A DNA stretch of 64,000 nucleotides from Rhizaria sp. SCN 62-66 (GCA_001724265.1 MEDY01000047.1:45139-109138); one strand, 5' to 3'; positions 11,324 to 24,600 are shown, counted from the stretch's first letter. Translations and numbers: made by a program. Notes: generated by a model from the sequence alone, not told the origin.

Positions 11324-11874
11324 GCACGCTAGCAGTGATCTGTTCACGGTAAACGCAAACGAGCGGTTGATCGCTTTCGGTGCCATGGTCGGAGTGCGTT
11401 GTGAGGAAGCAAACTAGGGCCGGAGTTCACTTAGTATTAGAGTACGTACATATGGTTCGAATACATTTTTCTTTTGTTTATTCGAAATCGTCGATGTTGT
11501 CACAGTGATCACAAGTCATTAGAATTCGCCTGCATGGTTGATAAGGGTTTGTGATGAGTGTTTGTGATTGAGTTGTTTTTGTGTATTATTCTTAGTATAT
11601 ATTTGGATCATTAAACACATGTTTGTTTTGCTTGGTATGCATATTTTGATATTTGTTTTGATATCATAAAGAGAAAAAGGAAAGAGGCACATTGCTCGCT
11701 CGCTTACATGCTTGTTTGTAAGTGATTCTCATCAATCACAAACTCGACTACATACTGGAGCTGATAACCGCGCTTACTACAAGCGCTCAGATACCATCAC
11801 ATGTACGTTAGTAGTGCGCATAGTAATGTGGTCATTTGGCAATAGTACATGATAAACATGTACGTTTATACACT
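11324..11874. other. Convergent 3' region, ankyrin/LRR gene and Rpn3
   Basis: 551 bp of AT-rich DNA between convergent stops; presumed 3' UTRs. Nothing else recognised. Confidence 0.6.
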
Positions 11875-14348
11875 TTACTTCTTCTTTCCGTCCTTGTCCT
11901 TACCATCCTTGTCCTTGCTCTTCGCATCACGCTCCTTCTGAGCCTTAGCAATCGCCTCCTTCGCCTCCTTGTTCTTCTTGGCCTTGGTAGCCTCGTCCTC
12001 GTCGTCGTCGCGGCCGGCAGACGCGGGGTAGCGAAGCGCCTTGGTCGCCTGCGTTAAAGTAAAAGCAAATGCGACAAAAAAACATACGACGACATATAAC
12101 TCGGTGAGATATGCACATCTCAAGATAAAAATACACACACCAATCAAACACAACTCAATATACGAATAAGTACAATTGGAGATCGATATGCACATGTTAA
12201 AGTTGACTTGTCGGAAATTAGTAAACGTACCTCCTCGTGCACACCGAGGCAGTATTCAATACGCGCCAGGAAGGCGTCCTTGGGCTGCTCAGTCGCGTAG
12301 AGATTGGTGCTCTCCTTGGCAGTGAGGCAGCCGGCGTCAGCGTCGAGCGTGGCGAGCACAACGCCGTCGTGGATCGCCTTCGCGGTGAGCAGCTCAGCGT
12401 CAGCGGCGGACGGGAGAGAGAGACGGGCAGCCACGTCAGCCAGAGTCATGCGCGAGTACGACGTGGTGAGCTTGCGGAGACCGGTCTTGATGACGTTCTG
12501 GCGCAGGCGAAGAACGAGGGACAGCGCACCGTCGGCTTCAAGACGCTCCTTGAGCGCGGCGTCGTCGAGAAGGGCGTTGAACGCACTCACGTTACCAACG
12601 CGCACAGCCTATTTGAGTTACATTAAGCAGAATAGAAGAAGACACAGATGAGTGACGATTTCAATGAAAGTAATTGATATCGATAGACAATACAGACATC
12701 TATGGCGATGCAAATTTTTTCTTTGAACAGTGAAGATATATGCTTAGAAGTGTGTGTTTTCGTCTTTTACGAACCTGGGCGATGCGAGCGTAGGGGGCGA
12801 GGGCCGTCCGAAGCTCCTTCTGGTTGAACAGAACGCGGTCAGGCATGTTGCCGAGGAGCAGCTCAACCAGGATAAGGTGCTTCTGCACGGCCTGGACAAA
12901 GCCCCAGGCGCCGGAGGACGGGGCCTTGCGAAGAGCCTAAACAGAAACAAAACAACAGAAATGACAAGAAATGACAAGATGACAAATGTGAAGCACAAGA
13001 CGTGAGCGTATGTCGATGAAACGCGAGCATTTCGGATGGCACATAAGAATACACATTTCAAACAACATTCGAATAGTTATGCTGTTCTACCGAGGCAACA
13101 TACCTGCGTGAAGTTGGCGTGAGCACTGGTGTACTTGAGCTGCACAGCATCAATACGGCCACAGTAGTAGGCGTAACGTGCGACAGTGTTGGTGTCACAC
13201 TTGCTCTCATCGGGGAAGGGCGCGTTGGCACGGAACTTCTCGGCCTGCTGGTACAGCTTCTCGAGAAGGAAGCTGCGCAGGATAGCCACAGTGAGCACAG
13301 CCTACATTCGCGAAGCAGCAACAAAAGATGAACAGAAGTTGTTAAAGTTAAAACGAGTCCAAGATGTGGGCAAAACAAAGCTAAACTTGGCCATAACACA
13401 CATATATATATACACTTTTTGTCGGATGCAGTAGATATAAAGATATACTTGCGAACAACATACCTGAGCGGGCGCGTTGTGAGTGCGCGTGGCGTGCGAG
13501 CAGGCGGCCATGAGCGCCGGGCGCAGCGCGGGCAGCTTGCCAGCCTTGTCATGCGCCAGCGTCTGGAGCGAGTACACCGCAGCAGACAGCCAGTCCATAG
13601 CGTGGCGGGACACGACAGCGACACGGGCAGCGAGCGCGTCCGCCTGAGCCTCGGCCTCGGCGGCGAGACCGTGGTCGAAGCAGTAGTACGCCAGCAGGTG
13701 CGAGACGAACACGGTCACTTCGGGGGCCCACTCGGAGGGCTTCTTGGTCAGGACGGGGCCCAGTGCGGCCTCCGCGGTGGCGGCGGCGGCGTCGGGGCTG
13801 GGAGAAGCAGGGTCCTTGTCCGTCATCGCAGTTGCGCTCGCAGAAGCACTAGAGGAAGCACTGCTGGAGGACGAGCTGGTATTGTCTTTGTTGGCGGCCT
13901 CGAGAGCAGCAGCAAGCTCAGCACGCTTGCGCTCGTCCTCGGCCTCCTTGGCGGCCTTCTCGGCGGCCTCGCGCGCCTCCTCGGCCTCCGCGGGCCCGGG
14001 CACAGCGCGTGGGGCGAGTGCGTCGAGCGTGGCGACGAGATCGGGTGCAGCGGCCTCGAGGATAGGACGCAAGAGGGCGGCGGTGAGGACGCGGCGAATG
14101 CTCTTGGTCTTGGTGACAGCGCGCGCGACGAGACGGAAGTCCTCTTCGTCAACGGCGCGCTGGATGAGCTCGATCGCCTGCTTCATGTCGCGGGTAGCGG
14201 CCTGGCGAGGGGTGAGCTTGGGGGCAGCAGGGGTGGCATCAGAGGCGGTGTCGGTGGTGGTGTCCTTGGAGTCCTTGCCTTCCTTGGTGTTGTCAGCGGT
14301 CTTCTTGGCATCCTTGGACTGGGCCGCGTCGCCGGACTCTTTCGCCAT
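11875..14348 (-). CDS. RPN3: 26S proteasome regulatory subunit Rpn3 / PSMD3
   Basis: Five exons: 14348-13464, 13301-13104, 12936-12775, 12608-12231 and 12048-11875, all joined in phase 0 (donors GTATGT, GTATGT, GTTCGT, GTACGT); 598 residues. Rpn3 is a scaffold subunit of the proteasome lid with a C-terminal PCI domain. Recognisable family segments are LLLGNMPDRVLFNQKEL, LAPYARIAQAVRVGNVSAFN, LRQNVIKTGLRKLTTSYSRM, AKAIHDGVVLATLDADAGCL and LYATEQPKDAFLARIEYCLGVHEEATKALRYP. The tail is Lys/Asp-rich, as in homologues. An Ala/Ser-rich insert near residues 145-205 makes it longer than the ~530-residue norm. The MAKESGDAAQ start matches the expected N-terminal position; the upstream in-frame extension lacks homology-like content. 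Confidence 0.94.
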
Positions 14349-15079
14349 CCTTGGAACGGGAAGAGCTGGAGACAGTTGTTGTTGTGGTGCAACAGCAACA
14401 GTCGATGACCACCAACAGAAGATGTTTGTTGGGTTTGAAGTCGAGCACCAAGATTGAGAGGAGGGATTGAGAAGGATCAAAGAAGATGAGACGCAAATAG
14501 CCAGGCGGTAGAAGTATTATAGAGAGCATACATGCGAGACAATCAAGACTAGAGCCATCAGAAGATTGGCTGACCGCGTGTGCGAGAGATTAAGGAGTGA
14601 GAGCTGTTGGTCAGTGGTAGGCCCAACGGCAAGACTCAGCAGTGCGCCCTGAAGGCATCTGATCATGGATAGCAATGCGAGTAAATTAAATAGCTAGAAA
14701 ACAACACTGGCGTTAGCATATTCTAACTGCACCCTTGTTCAATGATGGTAGCACAAGATCTCATCTGTCTGAGCAAGCGAGTCAAGCCCTCGATTGATTT
14801 GTGGCTGGATTTCGAAGCCTGACTTTTTTCGGTCCCCACCGAGGCCGCGGTCGCGACGTGATGGCTTCCCACCCACCTGCTTGCTCGCTGTTGAACACAG
14901 TCTATTTGCTCTCGGCTCCAACCGTCAGAAAGCTTGTTTGCGCATTTCTCGCAACAAAACCACAAACGCTACTTGGGAGCCTAATAAGCTATCCCCGCAC
15001 GTCCATATCCCCCGCGCACTAAGTCCCTGAAAACCCACGCCTTGTCAGTGCCCTCTGCGCCTTCCCTCCCCGCCGCTTC
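14349..15079. promoter_or_regulatory. Divergent promoter region, Rpn3 and CLN3
   Basis: 731 bp between diverging starts. The last ~60 bases before the CLN3 ATG are C-rich pyrimidine sequence. No specific factor site can be named. Confidence 0.5.
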
Positions 15080-17734
15080 ATGTCGTCCACCTACGACGCC
15101 TTCGACGGCACTGAGTCCTTCGTCCCCGAAGGCAGCTACACCGCCGACTACCATACCCTCTCTGGCGCTGGTGCTGCGCAGCAGAACAATGGCGCGCAAT
15201 ACCACGGCATCTCGCTCAACTCCTCCTCACTGGCTGCCGATGACGACATTCTGTACGGCCAAAACGCGAACGCGCTTGACAACAACGACGGGGCGCTGCT
15301 TGCCACCTCGGGCCACGCCCCTGGCTCCGACGCGGGCCCCGAACGCCGCTTTTATCTCACTCTCGACGCGCATTACACGCAGTATGCACTGATGGTGCTG
15401 CTCGGCTTCGTCAATAACCTCAGTTACGTCGTCGTTTTGTCCGCCGCGAAGTCGCTCGCGCGCGCGCACGATAAGGAGAATCTAATTGGCGCGCTGCAGT
15501 GGGCTAACGTTGGTTTTGGTCTTGTTGCCAAGTTTATCAACACTGCGTTTTTCCTCAACTCCAGGTATGTTCAGCCCCAAATTGCATTATTTTTTTTTTA
15601 GTTCGATCGGCCATTAGTGACATCGCTCCCATTCGCTCGAACTTTTATGTAACTTAATCGTACCATGCTCATTTAATTTATTGTTTTATTGTCGATTCAT
15701 CTCATTATATTCTTATTTTTTGTTTTCTTTACTTTGTCGCACTTTGTATTGTTGCATATTATGTCATTGTGCGATATGAACCCCCACAGCTTCGTTGTGC
15801 GCATGACTCTTTGCACGTCTTTCATGCTCAGCGGTCTCATCCTCACCGCTCTGTCCCCATCCCTGGCTTTTGAGGTCGCTTTCCTGGGCATTCTCCTCAT
15901 CGGCTCCGCCTCTGCGCTGGGTGAGAGCGTTCTGATGGGCTATTTCAAACTTCTGGATCCTGCTTTGGTCGGCGCCTGGTCCTCGGGCACTGGTTTCGCG
16001 GGCGTTGGTGGCAGTCTGATCTATCTCATCATGCACACGATGATCCATCTTTCGGACACTGTCATCTTTCTGGTTATTCTCCCGCTCTCTATCGCTTACT
16101 ACGCTGCGTTCTCAGTCGTGCACACACGGTACGGCGCCGGCTCTGGGAAGCAAATGGTCACTTTCGAGGAAGCTGCTGCCGGGCTGGGCCACCGCCCGGG
16201 GTCCAAACACGCTCAGGACGGCGGCGCACTGCTCGGAACGGAAGACTTCGACAGCGCCGCGACCGTGGGCGCGAGCCACGGCTACTTGCCCCCGTCCACT
16301 GCCGCCACGGGCCATAGTAACAATGCGGGGGGCGTCGGCTTCGGCTCTGCGTCGCCCATCTCAGTCTCCCGCAACCGCCGGGGTGGTGGCAACAAGTCCC
16401 GTCGCAGTGGCAACTACTACGATGACGACACCGCCGACCCTGTCTCCACCAACGCCAAGAGCAACAACGGGAACAACAACAATCACAGTAACTCCCTCCT
16501 CGCAATGCCGCTGCCGATGCCGAGCTCCAGCGCTGCACCCCCCGGCTTGTTACTATCGGACGGCGTCTCTGACGGCTCCCGCGGCACCACCCCCGCGCTG
16601 TCCGCCGGCCCTAGCTCTTTCAAGGACCCGATTCTTCCTTACGGCGCGTCCCCGCAGCTGGGCACTGGCACCGGCCCTCTGAACCCGTCTGGCCGCGCGG
16701 GCAAGCTCCCCCCGCCCCTGAGCGGGAAACTCCCCGCCTCCTCGGCCGCCGCCGCCGCCGCGGCTGCCGCCGCCGACGACACGGACGACGACACGGCGAC
16801 CGGCGTGGTGGTAACCCGGATCCGCGGCGGCGCGCGCGCGCGGGGCCAGAGCCACAGCGTCAACAGCAAGCGCATTGTCGCGAACAGCACCGCTGCCGGC
16901 AACCACGCGGACGGTGATAACCACAGCGAGTATGAGAGCGAAGGCAGCGTGATCCGCCGTGACATCAGCACTGCGCACGCCGCCGCCTTCGAGAGCAACC
17001 ATCATTTCCTGCCGTTGACGCATGCCGGCCCCGGCGCGTCCCCGTCCCGCGCCGTGACCGCTGCCGAGGCCCAGTCCGCAGCGGCCGCCACGCAGGTCAG
17101 CGAGCCGGGCGCGCCGCTGCATTTCTCTGATTCGAATAGCAGCAGCGCGCTCGCGAGTGCCCACGGCGCCACGGTCTCTGTCGCTGCTGCTGCTGACAGC
17201 GGCGACGTGAGTGCGCTGACGATGGGAGCTCGTGTCAAGCGTTCTTTCGGGATCGTCGCTTCCCCGGCCATCCAGCTCGCGCTGGTGTATTTCTTCGAGT
17301 ACGTCGTCTGCGTCGGTTTTGCCGCCGTCGCCAACCCAGACCCTGAGACGTGGGCTGAACGCAATGCGTACGAGATTCTCTCACTGTGCTACCAAACCGG
17401 CGTCTGGATCAGCCGGTCTAGTATCCAACTCATCCAGATTCGCCGGTTTGAGATCATTACGGTCGTGCAAGGGTTTAACTTCCTCTTTTGGTTCCTTCAC
17501 GTCATGTTTGGCTTCATGGCTGTTTACGCGCAGTTCGCCGCGATGCTCTGGGTTGGACTGTTCGCCGGTGCGATGTATGTCAACGTGTTCTTTGTGCTGC
17601 TCCGCGATGATAAGTACGAGGTTGACCGTGAGCTTAACCTTAACATTGTCTCGATTTTTATCAATATCGGTGTGATGATGTCGTCGTTCTTTACGCTGAT
17701 CGCTGATAACACGTTTCTTGCTAAGTTTCATTGA
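15080..17734 (+). CDS. CLN3: Battenin (CLN3) family membrane protein
   Basis: Two exons, 15080-15564 and 15790-17734; the 225-nt GTATGT...AG intron splits a Ser codon. The product is 809 residues. Battenin is a multi-span lysosomal/vacuolar protein of the major-facilitator fold, implicated in glycerophosphodiester export and lysosomal homeostasis. The family signatures are clear: LLGFVNNLSYVVVLSAAKSL, the LGESVLMGYFK / ALVGAWSSGTGFAG segment, and near the C-terminus YFFEYVVCVGF, CYQTGVWISRSSIQLIQIRR and YVNVFFVLL. Hydrophobic segments flank a very long hydrophilic loop (about residues 280-640) rich in Ala, Ser, Asn and Gly, absent in animal homologues, which total ~440 residues. The N-terminal ~95 residues are soluble and acidic. 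No C-terminal CaaX box as in human CLN3. Confidence 0.92.
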
Positions 17735-18476
17735 ACAAGAAAACAAAGGAACAATGGGACAACAATTTGTTTTGTGTTTGTTTCGTAAGACTTGTGAAGT
17801 CAATTTTTTTTCGCACTCGTATTGAAATTTGCAGTGGTGAAGATTCCTCTATTTCCCCCAACTTAGTGGGACTTTCTTTGGTTTTATTTCTGTGAGACTT
17901 TTTCTGTTTGTGCAGTATCCGTATTATTTATTCTTCCTTTGCCGTCAGCATGCAAAAGCAAAGGCCAATACATAGTAGATATACACTTGAAGTGAGCCAG
18001 CTTTTTGACTAAAGAACGATTTATTTATGACAAGAAAGCTTAGTTAGATTATGTTCAAGCGGTGATGACGCACCACACTAATATTGCTAAGAAAAGGGCG
18101 TTAGAGAGTCGTTACATTCCGGTTTGCGGCAAACAAACGCTACGATGAAAACGCTTTGACTATAGAAAACATAAACGAAATTGAGAAAATACAACAAAAA
18201 AAACACAAAGTAAAGCAACACAAATCACCACCAACCATGTTCACTTCAAAGAAAAAGAAGAAAAACAACAACTTCAACAAACCATTTATAATCACAACAT
18301 GCGTTACACACATGTCTTACACACTGTACGTGGCATTCGGGGCGCGATACTTGATCGAAGTATCAAAAGGCATCACACACCGTTTCTTTTTAGTACACAG
18401 TGCTGTTTCCGCATATTTTCGCATGCATAATATGCTTTTTGACAAATTGGTTTCTTTTAGGATTGTTCCACTTCGT
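17735..18476. other. Convergent 3' region, CLN3 and zinc transporter
   Basis: 742 bp, AT-rich, with an A-rich tract near 18160-18290 (T-rich on the minus strand, consistent with the transporter's 3' UTR). No additional gene recognised. Confidence 0.6.
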
Positions 18477-20468
18477 TTACGCGCGAACGCAGGCACGCTT
18501 CGTAGACTGCGTATTGCACGAGATATCATCCTCACCGCTCTCAATCTGGATCGTCGAGTGAGAAATACCATACTTCTTCCGCAGCATCCTCTGCGCGCGC
18601 GCCAGTACACGGCCCGCCTCGCCCAACACAGCGCTCGCGGCCTCGGCCTCCGCGAGTGCGTTTTCGTCCGACAGGGGAGAGAACGGCGTCGGCGGAATCG
18701 GCGACGCCGGGATGACGGGCTGGACCTGTAAATGCACCGATAACGCGGGGTTACCGACCGAGAGGGACCAGACGTGGAGGTCGTGGACGCGTTGGACACC
18801 GGGGATGGCCTTGAGGTCGGCCGTGAGGGCAGCGACGTTGAGGCCGTCGGGCACGCCCTCCATCAGAACCCTAGAGTCGCATGAACAAAACAGTCGATAT
18901 ATCAAGCACATGTAAGAATATTGAATTAAACATAATGCGTACATATGGAGAGTACGAAGATGACATATTCCGATATAACTTTAGTGATATTAGAGGTTGT
19001 TTAATTGAGAAAGTTGCGATAAAGTGGAATTGACGTACATGACGGCTTCGCGCATGATGCGCATAGTGGTGAAAAGCACGATAAACGAGAACACCACGGT
19101 ACAGATGGGATCAGCCACGGCCCAGTTGGGGTTGTACCAGATGAGCGCAGCGGCGAGCATGACGCCAAGCGACTGCAGAGCGTCACCGAGCACGTGTACC
19201 ATTGCAGCACGGAGGTTGATGTTATGGTTCGGGTTGTTGAACAGCTTATCGTAGAAACTCATGTTTTCCAAGTTCGACTTCTTGTTCGTGCTCGCAGAGT
19301 GGCTGTGACCGTGGGTATCATCGTGGTCATCGTGGTCACCGTGGCCGTCCCCGTCGTGGCTGTGGCCGTGGCCGCCGCCGTGGCCGTGGCCGTGGCCGTC
19401 GTCATCGCTGTGATCCGACGCGAGGAGACTGTCCGAGCCGTAGCTCGAGCGGTGGCGGTGCGCAGCAGCGTTGCCGCCAGTGGCGGCGCCAGCCAGAAGC
19501 CCAGACTTGTCCGTGCTGATGGTAAGCTCAGCAGCGCCGCCGTGATTGTGGCCGTGGCCGTGGTCGTGGCCGTCATGCTCGTCGTGCTCATCGTCTTCGC
19601 TGTGGCCGTGGCCGTGGTCATCGCTGTCGCCGCCGTGGCTGTGGCCGTGGCTGCTGCCGGGGAGTCCGTGGCTGTGGCCGTGGCCAGAGTACATCAGCAG
19701 GGTGCCCATCGACACGTTCACACAGAGGCCGAGAGTGGCGATGGCAAACATGACAACACCGTTGATGGGCACAGGGTGCGCAAAGCGGTCAAACGCCTCG
19801 ACAAGCAAAACGCCAGTGAGGGCCCAGATCAAAAGCACGGAGACGATTGCACCGAGAATCTCGGCACGGTGAAAGCCGAACGAGTAGGACGAAGTCGCAG
19901 CCTTGCGGGAGACGTACAGCGACACGATCGAGATGAGGAAAGACGCCAAATCAGAGAGCAAATGTGCGGCGTCGGTCATAATGGCGAGGGAGTTGCTGAT
20001 GTAGCCACCGACGAGCTCGACGACCATGAACGCAAAGCAGAAGAACGAGACGTAGATGAGCGTTTGGCGCGCCGTGTTGGCCTTGACTTCCTCGGGACTG
20101 AGGCACTCGTTGTGTCCGCACTCGGTGGTGGTGGCCGCGAGATGACGGCATCCTTCAGCGTCGCTGTTGTCGTCGTCACCGTGACTAGCGAGCAGGCCGC
20201 CGGCGCTGCTGCGGGCGTTGCTGACGGCCAGGGGCTCGAGCTGCATCAGGACGGAGTGGTCAGCGTCGCCGCCGAGGAGAGGGGAGTCGCTGCTGCGGCG
20301 GTCGAGCAGCGCGAGCGGAATGTCGCCGCTGCCGGCAACGGGAACGCTGCTTGCGTTGAAACCGCCGTGACCGTGGCCGTGGCTGTGGTCGTCGCGGTCG
20401 TCGAGGGCACCGTGGCTGTGGCCGTGGCCGGAGAAGCCACTATTGCCAGGTTTGTTCTTGCGGCCCAT
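18477..20468 (-). CDS. Zinc transporter, cation diffusion facilitator (ZnT/SLC30) family
   Basis: Two exons, 20468-19039 and 18870-18477; the 168-nt GTACGT...AG intron splits the Met codon of REAVM|VLMEG. 607 residues. CDF proteins export Zn2+ from the cytosol or into vesicles as H+ antiporters. The paired metal-site motifs are intact: TDAAHLLSD in TM2 and VHVLGDALQS in TM5 (each HxxxD). FGFHRAEILGA, the second-half NPNWAVADP and the C-terminal LMEGVPDGLNVAAL...VHDLHVWSLSVGNPALSVHL cytosolic domain are typical of the vertebrate ZnT1/2/3/4/8 branch. Two His-rich regions (residues ~13-35 and ~258-385, mostly His-Gly/His-Asp repeats) are much longer than usual and probably buffer or sense zinc. 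The polypeptide ends with a ~50-residue extension of unknown role. Subcellular site cannot be read from sequence. Confidence 0.96.
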
Positions 20469-21613
20469 GGAGTGAGCCTGATGGTGTTATAGCAAGGTGT
20501 ACAAAGTTAAGAAGGGGGCAGTTTAGAGAATGGCAGTGAGCGAAGAATATTGGTCAGAGGCACAGGAGTAGTGCGAATATATTAGAAACAGAGTTGGCAA
20601 TGTAGAAAGTTGGCAAAATGCATTGCCGAAGCCCGTTTTCTGGAACTAGCGGGGCGATTAGCCAACGAGGTCGGAGTCTGCGAATGCCCAATCGGGGTTC
20701 AGGAAAACGATATATCGTGTCATGTTTAAGCAAAAGGTGAGTTCAAATCGAATGACATTGACAGAAATCTGCAATTTCTACCGGATAAAATGCACATCTG
20801 CGCGTTTGTCGATCGATCCATCCAGATATCACCATCGCAATCAGCCTCACTTTCTCTTCCATCGAACCGTACCGACTGACCGACCACGATCACAGTCTCG
20901 GCAAGTCGCTGCGCAGCGACTGACAAAGTACCCTCGCTCGTCCGTTAAGAGGTCAGGCTTCGGGAAAGGGTGGAGTTAGGGTACTAAACGTCGGTTGTTT
21001 AACAAACCAGTTTTTGTTCTGGATAGAAGGGTGAGTGTAATATGGAAATTTGCAAGTTGCATGGTCTAAACCCATGACTAGACGTGAATTTGGTTGCATT
21101 TAGCACGGTATCTACACTCTCCCGCCCAGATTTCGAACTCGGTTCCTCTCGCCACGATATGCCACGGATACCCGCAGTGTAAACATTAAGCTACTTTTAT
21201 TGAGTTAGTGTAGTGTGACTGTCGAGATATATACGACATTTTTCACTATTTGCAGCGAATAACCCTTATTTCTACGCGTCTGAAGTTTCGAAGCCGCTCT
21301 GCCACGCGCCACGAAGGACTTCCGAGCGCAACGTACTCCCCCTCTTAGCACATCAAAACGAACACATGATAGGATTATGCCATGAAATATGTCAACTACG
21401 CATGCGATTGCTAACTAATCCGTTATTATTTGTTCTTTCATGCTTTGTTTTCCTGCCCCAGACCTCCTCTCACTCACCGTCGTTGCCTTCTTTGCCAACG
21501 GCTGTGTGTGCACCCCTTGTTTGCCCCCGCTCCCAACCGCGTTCTCAGGCATACGAGCCCTCAACAGCGCCCCCCTCATCACGCGTAAACTTGTTTTGCG
21601 CCCGTGAAGCCCG
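20469..21613. promoter_or_regulatory. Divergent promoter region, zinc transporter and PG-rich repeat gene
   Basis: 1,145 bp between diverging starts. It holds the 12-mer GACTGACCGACC at 20874-20885, which recurs in the Nop56 promoter region, and an 18-bp palindrome at 20904-20921. C/T-rich sequence precedes the plus-strand start. A tRNA-like B-box on the minus strand near 21130-21150 was examined and rejected. Confidence 0.5.
20904..20921. promoter_or_regulatory. Perfect 18-bp palindrome, AGTCGCTGCGCAGCGACT
   Basis: The two 9-base halves are exact reverse complements. It lies about 19 bp after the shared 12-mer, inside the divergent promoter. A dimeric transcription-factor site is possible; none is recognised. 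Confidence 0.5.
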
Positions 21614-24600
21614 ATGTCGAGCCCGTCTGCCTCCCACTTTGACGCCCTTGACGCCGCCCAGCAGCCGCAGCATGACGACATCGCCACCGCCGCTGCTGAC
21701 GCTTCTGCCTCGGCTCATGCTCCTGCTGATGTGAACATCGACAGCGACAACACGAGCAACAACGGAGACGCAGCTATCCCGGAGACGCTGCCTCCGCCGC
21801 ATGTCTCGCCTTCGAACGCCAACGCTGAGACCGAGGCGGCTGCTGCTGCTGCTGCTGCTGCTACTGCTGCCGCTGCGTCACCTATCCCTGAGAAGCTGCC
21901 TGCTGCTGAGGCTGCTGCTACGGCCAGCGAAGACGCTGGCTCGAGCGATGCTGCTGCTAAGACTGAGCCCCCCGCTGTCACCGAGGCTGTGCCTGCTGCT
22001 GCTGCTGCTGCCCAGTCCGAGTCCGACGATGTGCCCGCTAGTGTCCGCCTCTCCGTCTCGCCCCCTGTCGCTGCTGAGAGCGCTATTGCTGAGAGCGAGA
22101 ACAATGGTGCCAAGTCAGCCACTCCCGTTGCCGCTGCGTCTGCGCCAATCCCCGTCTCCATCGCTGTCGAGAGCGCGGACGCCGACGCCGAGACTAGGAG
22201 CACTGAGGAGGCCGCTGTCGCAGCGACCCCCTTCGAGTTCACGTTCACTGACGGGACTGACGGGGCTGACAGCGACAGCGCTGCACACGGCCACGCGCAC
22301 GCGCATGCGCACGCTCACAGTCACTTGGCGCCGGTCTCCCCCAAGAAGGCCGTGAAGCACACCCCGCGCCGCTCTCTGTCCCCCCGTCACAGCAGCCAGA
22401 CCAGCAACAGTAGCGTTCCTCTCGAGGCTGAGACTGATGCCGTGGCTGAGGCTGCGGCGGTGAACGCGGACGACATTCCCCAGCCTGCCACTGCGGAGGA
22501 GATGGAAAGCGTCGTGTGCGCCGACATCTTCGCTAAAGACGACAATCATGACAACGGTGACAACAACACCGCTGACGACAAGACTGCGGCTCCGTCTGCG
22601 GTTCCTGAAGCGTTTGCCGAGGACACCGCCAAGCCCAAGACTGAGGCCGCTGCTCCTGAGCCGGACTCGGCTGTGGTGACCGAGTCCGTCGTCGTTGTCG
22701 CCGCCGCCGAGCCTGAGCCTGAGGCCGAGTTGGAATCCGAGCCCATTCCTTCCTCCAAGGCTCACGGCAAGGCCAAGGCGGGTCGCCCCTCTACTGCCGC
22801 CGCTGCTAGCCGTCCGTCCATTAACCGCACCCCTTCAACCTCCTCAAACAACCCCAAGGACGCGGCGGATGGCAGCGGGAGCAATGCCCACAGTCGTGCG
22901 TCGTCTCGCCGCCCCTCGATCAACTCCGCCACTGTTGCGGTGCCACCGACTGTGAGCGCGGTGCCTACCCCGAGCAAGCGCGTGTCTCTGGCCGCCAGCG
23001 CAACCAGCTCTGGCAGCTACAACAACGTGTCGATGGGTCCCCCGCCGTCGATGACGCGCCCGCAGTCCGCCCGCCTCTCTACGATGGGCCACGGCAACGC
23101 GCCCTCGCTGTCCCGCACCATGACTGCCGGCGGCAGCGGCGGTGGTCGCGGCGCCGGCGTCCCCCCGCCGCCGCCGCCGGCCCCCGAGGACTGCGGCATT
23201 TCTCCCTCCGTTCGCGGCCGTCTCTCGGCCATGAAGAAGCCCGTCGGGAACAACCCGTACGCGACCTTCGTGCCCCGCGGGCCGCCGCGCCCCCACACCG
23301 CACGCCAGTCCTCTTCCGCTTCCTCAGCCTCTGGTGGCGGCGGGGGCCGCACGCTGTCCCCGGGTCCCGCATCGGCCGACCGCACGGCGATGGTCTTCGC
23401 GTCGACGGTCGGCCGCTCGGGCGTCGTGTCGTACAACCCCCACCCGCGCGCCGAGAACACCGGCAACGGCGGTTTCGGCCAGTCCCGTCTGGATGGGCCC
23501 TCGCGGTCGCGGCTGCCGAACACCGTCGCCGGGGACAAGAACACCCCCGGACCTGGGCGGTACATGCCCAAGGACGCGTGGGTCAAGCCCCCGGTCTCCT
23601 CCGTGGGGACCATGGGACGCGTGACCGTGCGTTCCGCACAGGAGCCCGCGTACAACGTCGGTCCCGGCCAGTACAACATCACGCCTATCTTAGACCTCGA
23701 GCTCGCGCGCTCCCGGGGCTTTTCGTTCACCAAGCGCGGCCCTACGATGATCGATGAGGCGGCGATGCGTGCAGCGGAGACGCCTTCGGCCGTGCACTAC
23801 GATCCCCAGATCCCAGAGCCCCGGGTACGTCGCAAAATGCGATATTAAAAGCAAATAACGCCAGAGATGCACCGACTTGCGCACTTTTGTATCTCGAATT
23901 CAAATCAAGTTTTATCAGTCTATTTCGATGTTATACCAAATAATAATGTATATCTATCGCCCAACAATGCTAAATCGACACATTTTGCAATCTCTTTTTT
24001 ATTTTTCATTTTGTTTTTCGTGTACTCTATCGCAGGGTTTGGCCGGCGCCGTTGCGCTGCGCTACACAGCCCCCAGCCGCGAGGATCCCGCCGCTGCGTA
24101 CAAGAACAACCCCGCTGTCGGCGCGTACGAGACGCAGCGTTTCCTGGAGACCGGCACTGGCACTCTGGGCGGGGGCGGCGCCAGTATGGCGTACCGCGGC
24201 GCTCAGATTGCGGACCCCGCGGCAGCCAAGAAGGACGTCCCCGCTGTCGGCTCCTACCAGGTACGATCAATTGCACAGATATCTCACGCAAATCGAAACC
24301 AAGTGGGATACTAGCTTGGATTTTTGTATTGGCATAAATGTTTTCACTGTATTCCACGTCGATGTGAATATATCAGCTCGATATCAAACTGATGTCTCAA
24401 AACTCACTATTTGTTTTTCATACGCTTGTTCTTGTTTGTTTTATCGCATCACCCACAGATTTCCCAGTTCGGCGAAACCGGCACTGGCACCCTTGGCGGC
24501 GGCGCCTCTTCCATGGCCTTCCGCAGCCCCCAGATCCAAGACCCTGCGCTCGCGAAGCGCGATGTCCCCGGTGCCGGCTCCTACAACGTCTCAGGCTACA

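Noticed and set aside
19194-20492. 432-codon plus-strand open frame opposite the zinc transporter
   Set aside because: Ala/Val-rich antisense of His-Gly and hydrophobic codons; the transporter motifs are unambiguous.
21090-21190. tRNA-like sequence on the minus strand (TAGCTTAAT A-box-like and GAGTTCGAAATC B-box-like)
   Set aside because: The T stem has a mismatch and wobble pairs, no acceptor stem closes, and the anticodon arm cannot be formed. At most a relic.
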